A stretch of DNA of 64,000 bases from contig CAVWRA010000006.1 in the NCBI GenBank assembly GCA_963757265.1, positions 682,001-746,000 on the forward strand, in the 5' to 3' direction. The DNA is from CAIVVT01 sp963757265. Its GTDB lineage: Bacteria; Acidobacteriota; Terriglobia; Bryobacterales; Bryobacteraceae. Below the pieces are notes generated by a model. It made no database searches and had not been told where the DNA came from. It worked only from the letters and a program-made list of their open reading frames with translations. Of the stretch, positions 63,969 through 64,000 are shown piece by piece; position 1 is the stretch's first letter; each line of letters starts with the position of its first letter. A program made the translations under genes and the position numbers.

Positions 63969-64000
63969 CAATCGCCCCGGTGTCCTCCCCTTTTGCGCCG

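Overview
The window is high-GC bacterial chromosome, most likely from an acidobacterium of the Solibacter/Bryobacteraceae type. This is inferred from two von Willebrand-type proteins of the acidobacterial VWFA family with Tat-like leaders, many secreted TPR, beta-propeller and Asp/Gly-rich proteins, an S55 (SpoIVB-like) secreted peptidase, and short interspersed intergenic repeats. No rRNA, tRNA or CRISPR array was recognised.

Layout. 1-2.3 kb: a gene tail, then a three-gene cassette (TIGR04255 protein, a WDGY-type small protein, and a third gene broken by an in-frame amber codon). 2.3-9.1 kb: secreted TPR protein, ileS (about 15 one-base indels plus one amber codon, all in its first 2.2 kb), lspA, a 272-bp MITE-like element, a patatin phospholipase and a VOC/PhnB-like protein. 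9.3-24.6 kb: S55 peptidase and propeller operon, GH5 glycosidase with a late amber codon, a copper-binding lipoprotein, acyl-CoA dehydrogenase, a probable exopolysaccharide module (TPR/beta-barrel protein plus TIM-barrel hydrolase), a second MITE copy, a QYP-repeat secreted protein, a VWA protein, and a small two-gene unit with an operator-like promoter. 24.7-35.2 kb: sialate O-acetylesterase, EamA protein, galE, glutathione peroxidase, Gfo/Idh/MocA oxidoreductase, a very large secreted protein with one frameshift, and a second VWA protein.

35.2-48.7 kb is the accessory region. It holds a 120-bp MITE with perfect 18-bp ends, a lower-GC operon of unknown function (a soluble protein and two small membrane proteins), and a REP-repeat array. 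A REP-associated tyrosine transposase (RAYT) follows, flanked by two inverted, nearly identical IS1111-type (IS110 family) elements, each inserted at the same position of a REP. Next comes a type III-A CRISPR effector operon (cas10-csm2-csm3-csm4-csm5) without cas6, csm6, cas1, cas2 or an array. Its Cas10 lacks the HD domain but keeps GGDD; its Csm2 carries a repetitive disordered N-terminal extension of about 200 residues; csm5 has one frameshift. An ExeA-like ATPase closes the region.

48.9-64 kb is conserved metabolism and maintenance: a tightly overlapping glycine cleavage operon (gcvT-gcvH-gcvPA-gcvPB), a metallo-beta-lactamase/receiver fusion, two secreted proteins, a SpoU methyltransferase, hutH, a GNAT protein and priA. 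It ends with a tandem duplication of a small secreted-protein gene that also copied the 5' end of priA.

The most notable observations are the two IS1111 elements occupying REP targets beside an intact REP (with a candidate guide-RNA match in the IS 3' non-coding end), the unusual Csm2 and HD-less Cas10, the unknown operon at 35.8-37.2 kb, and the concentration of frame breaks in ileS.
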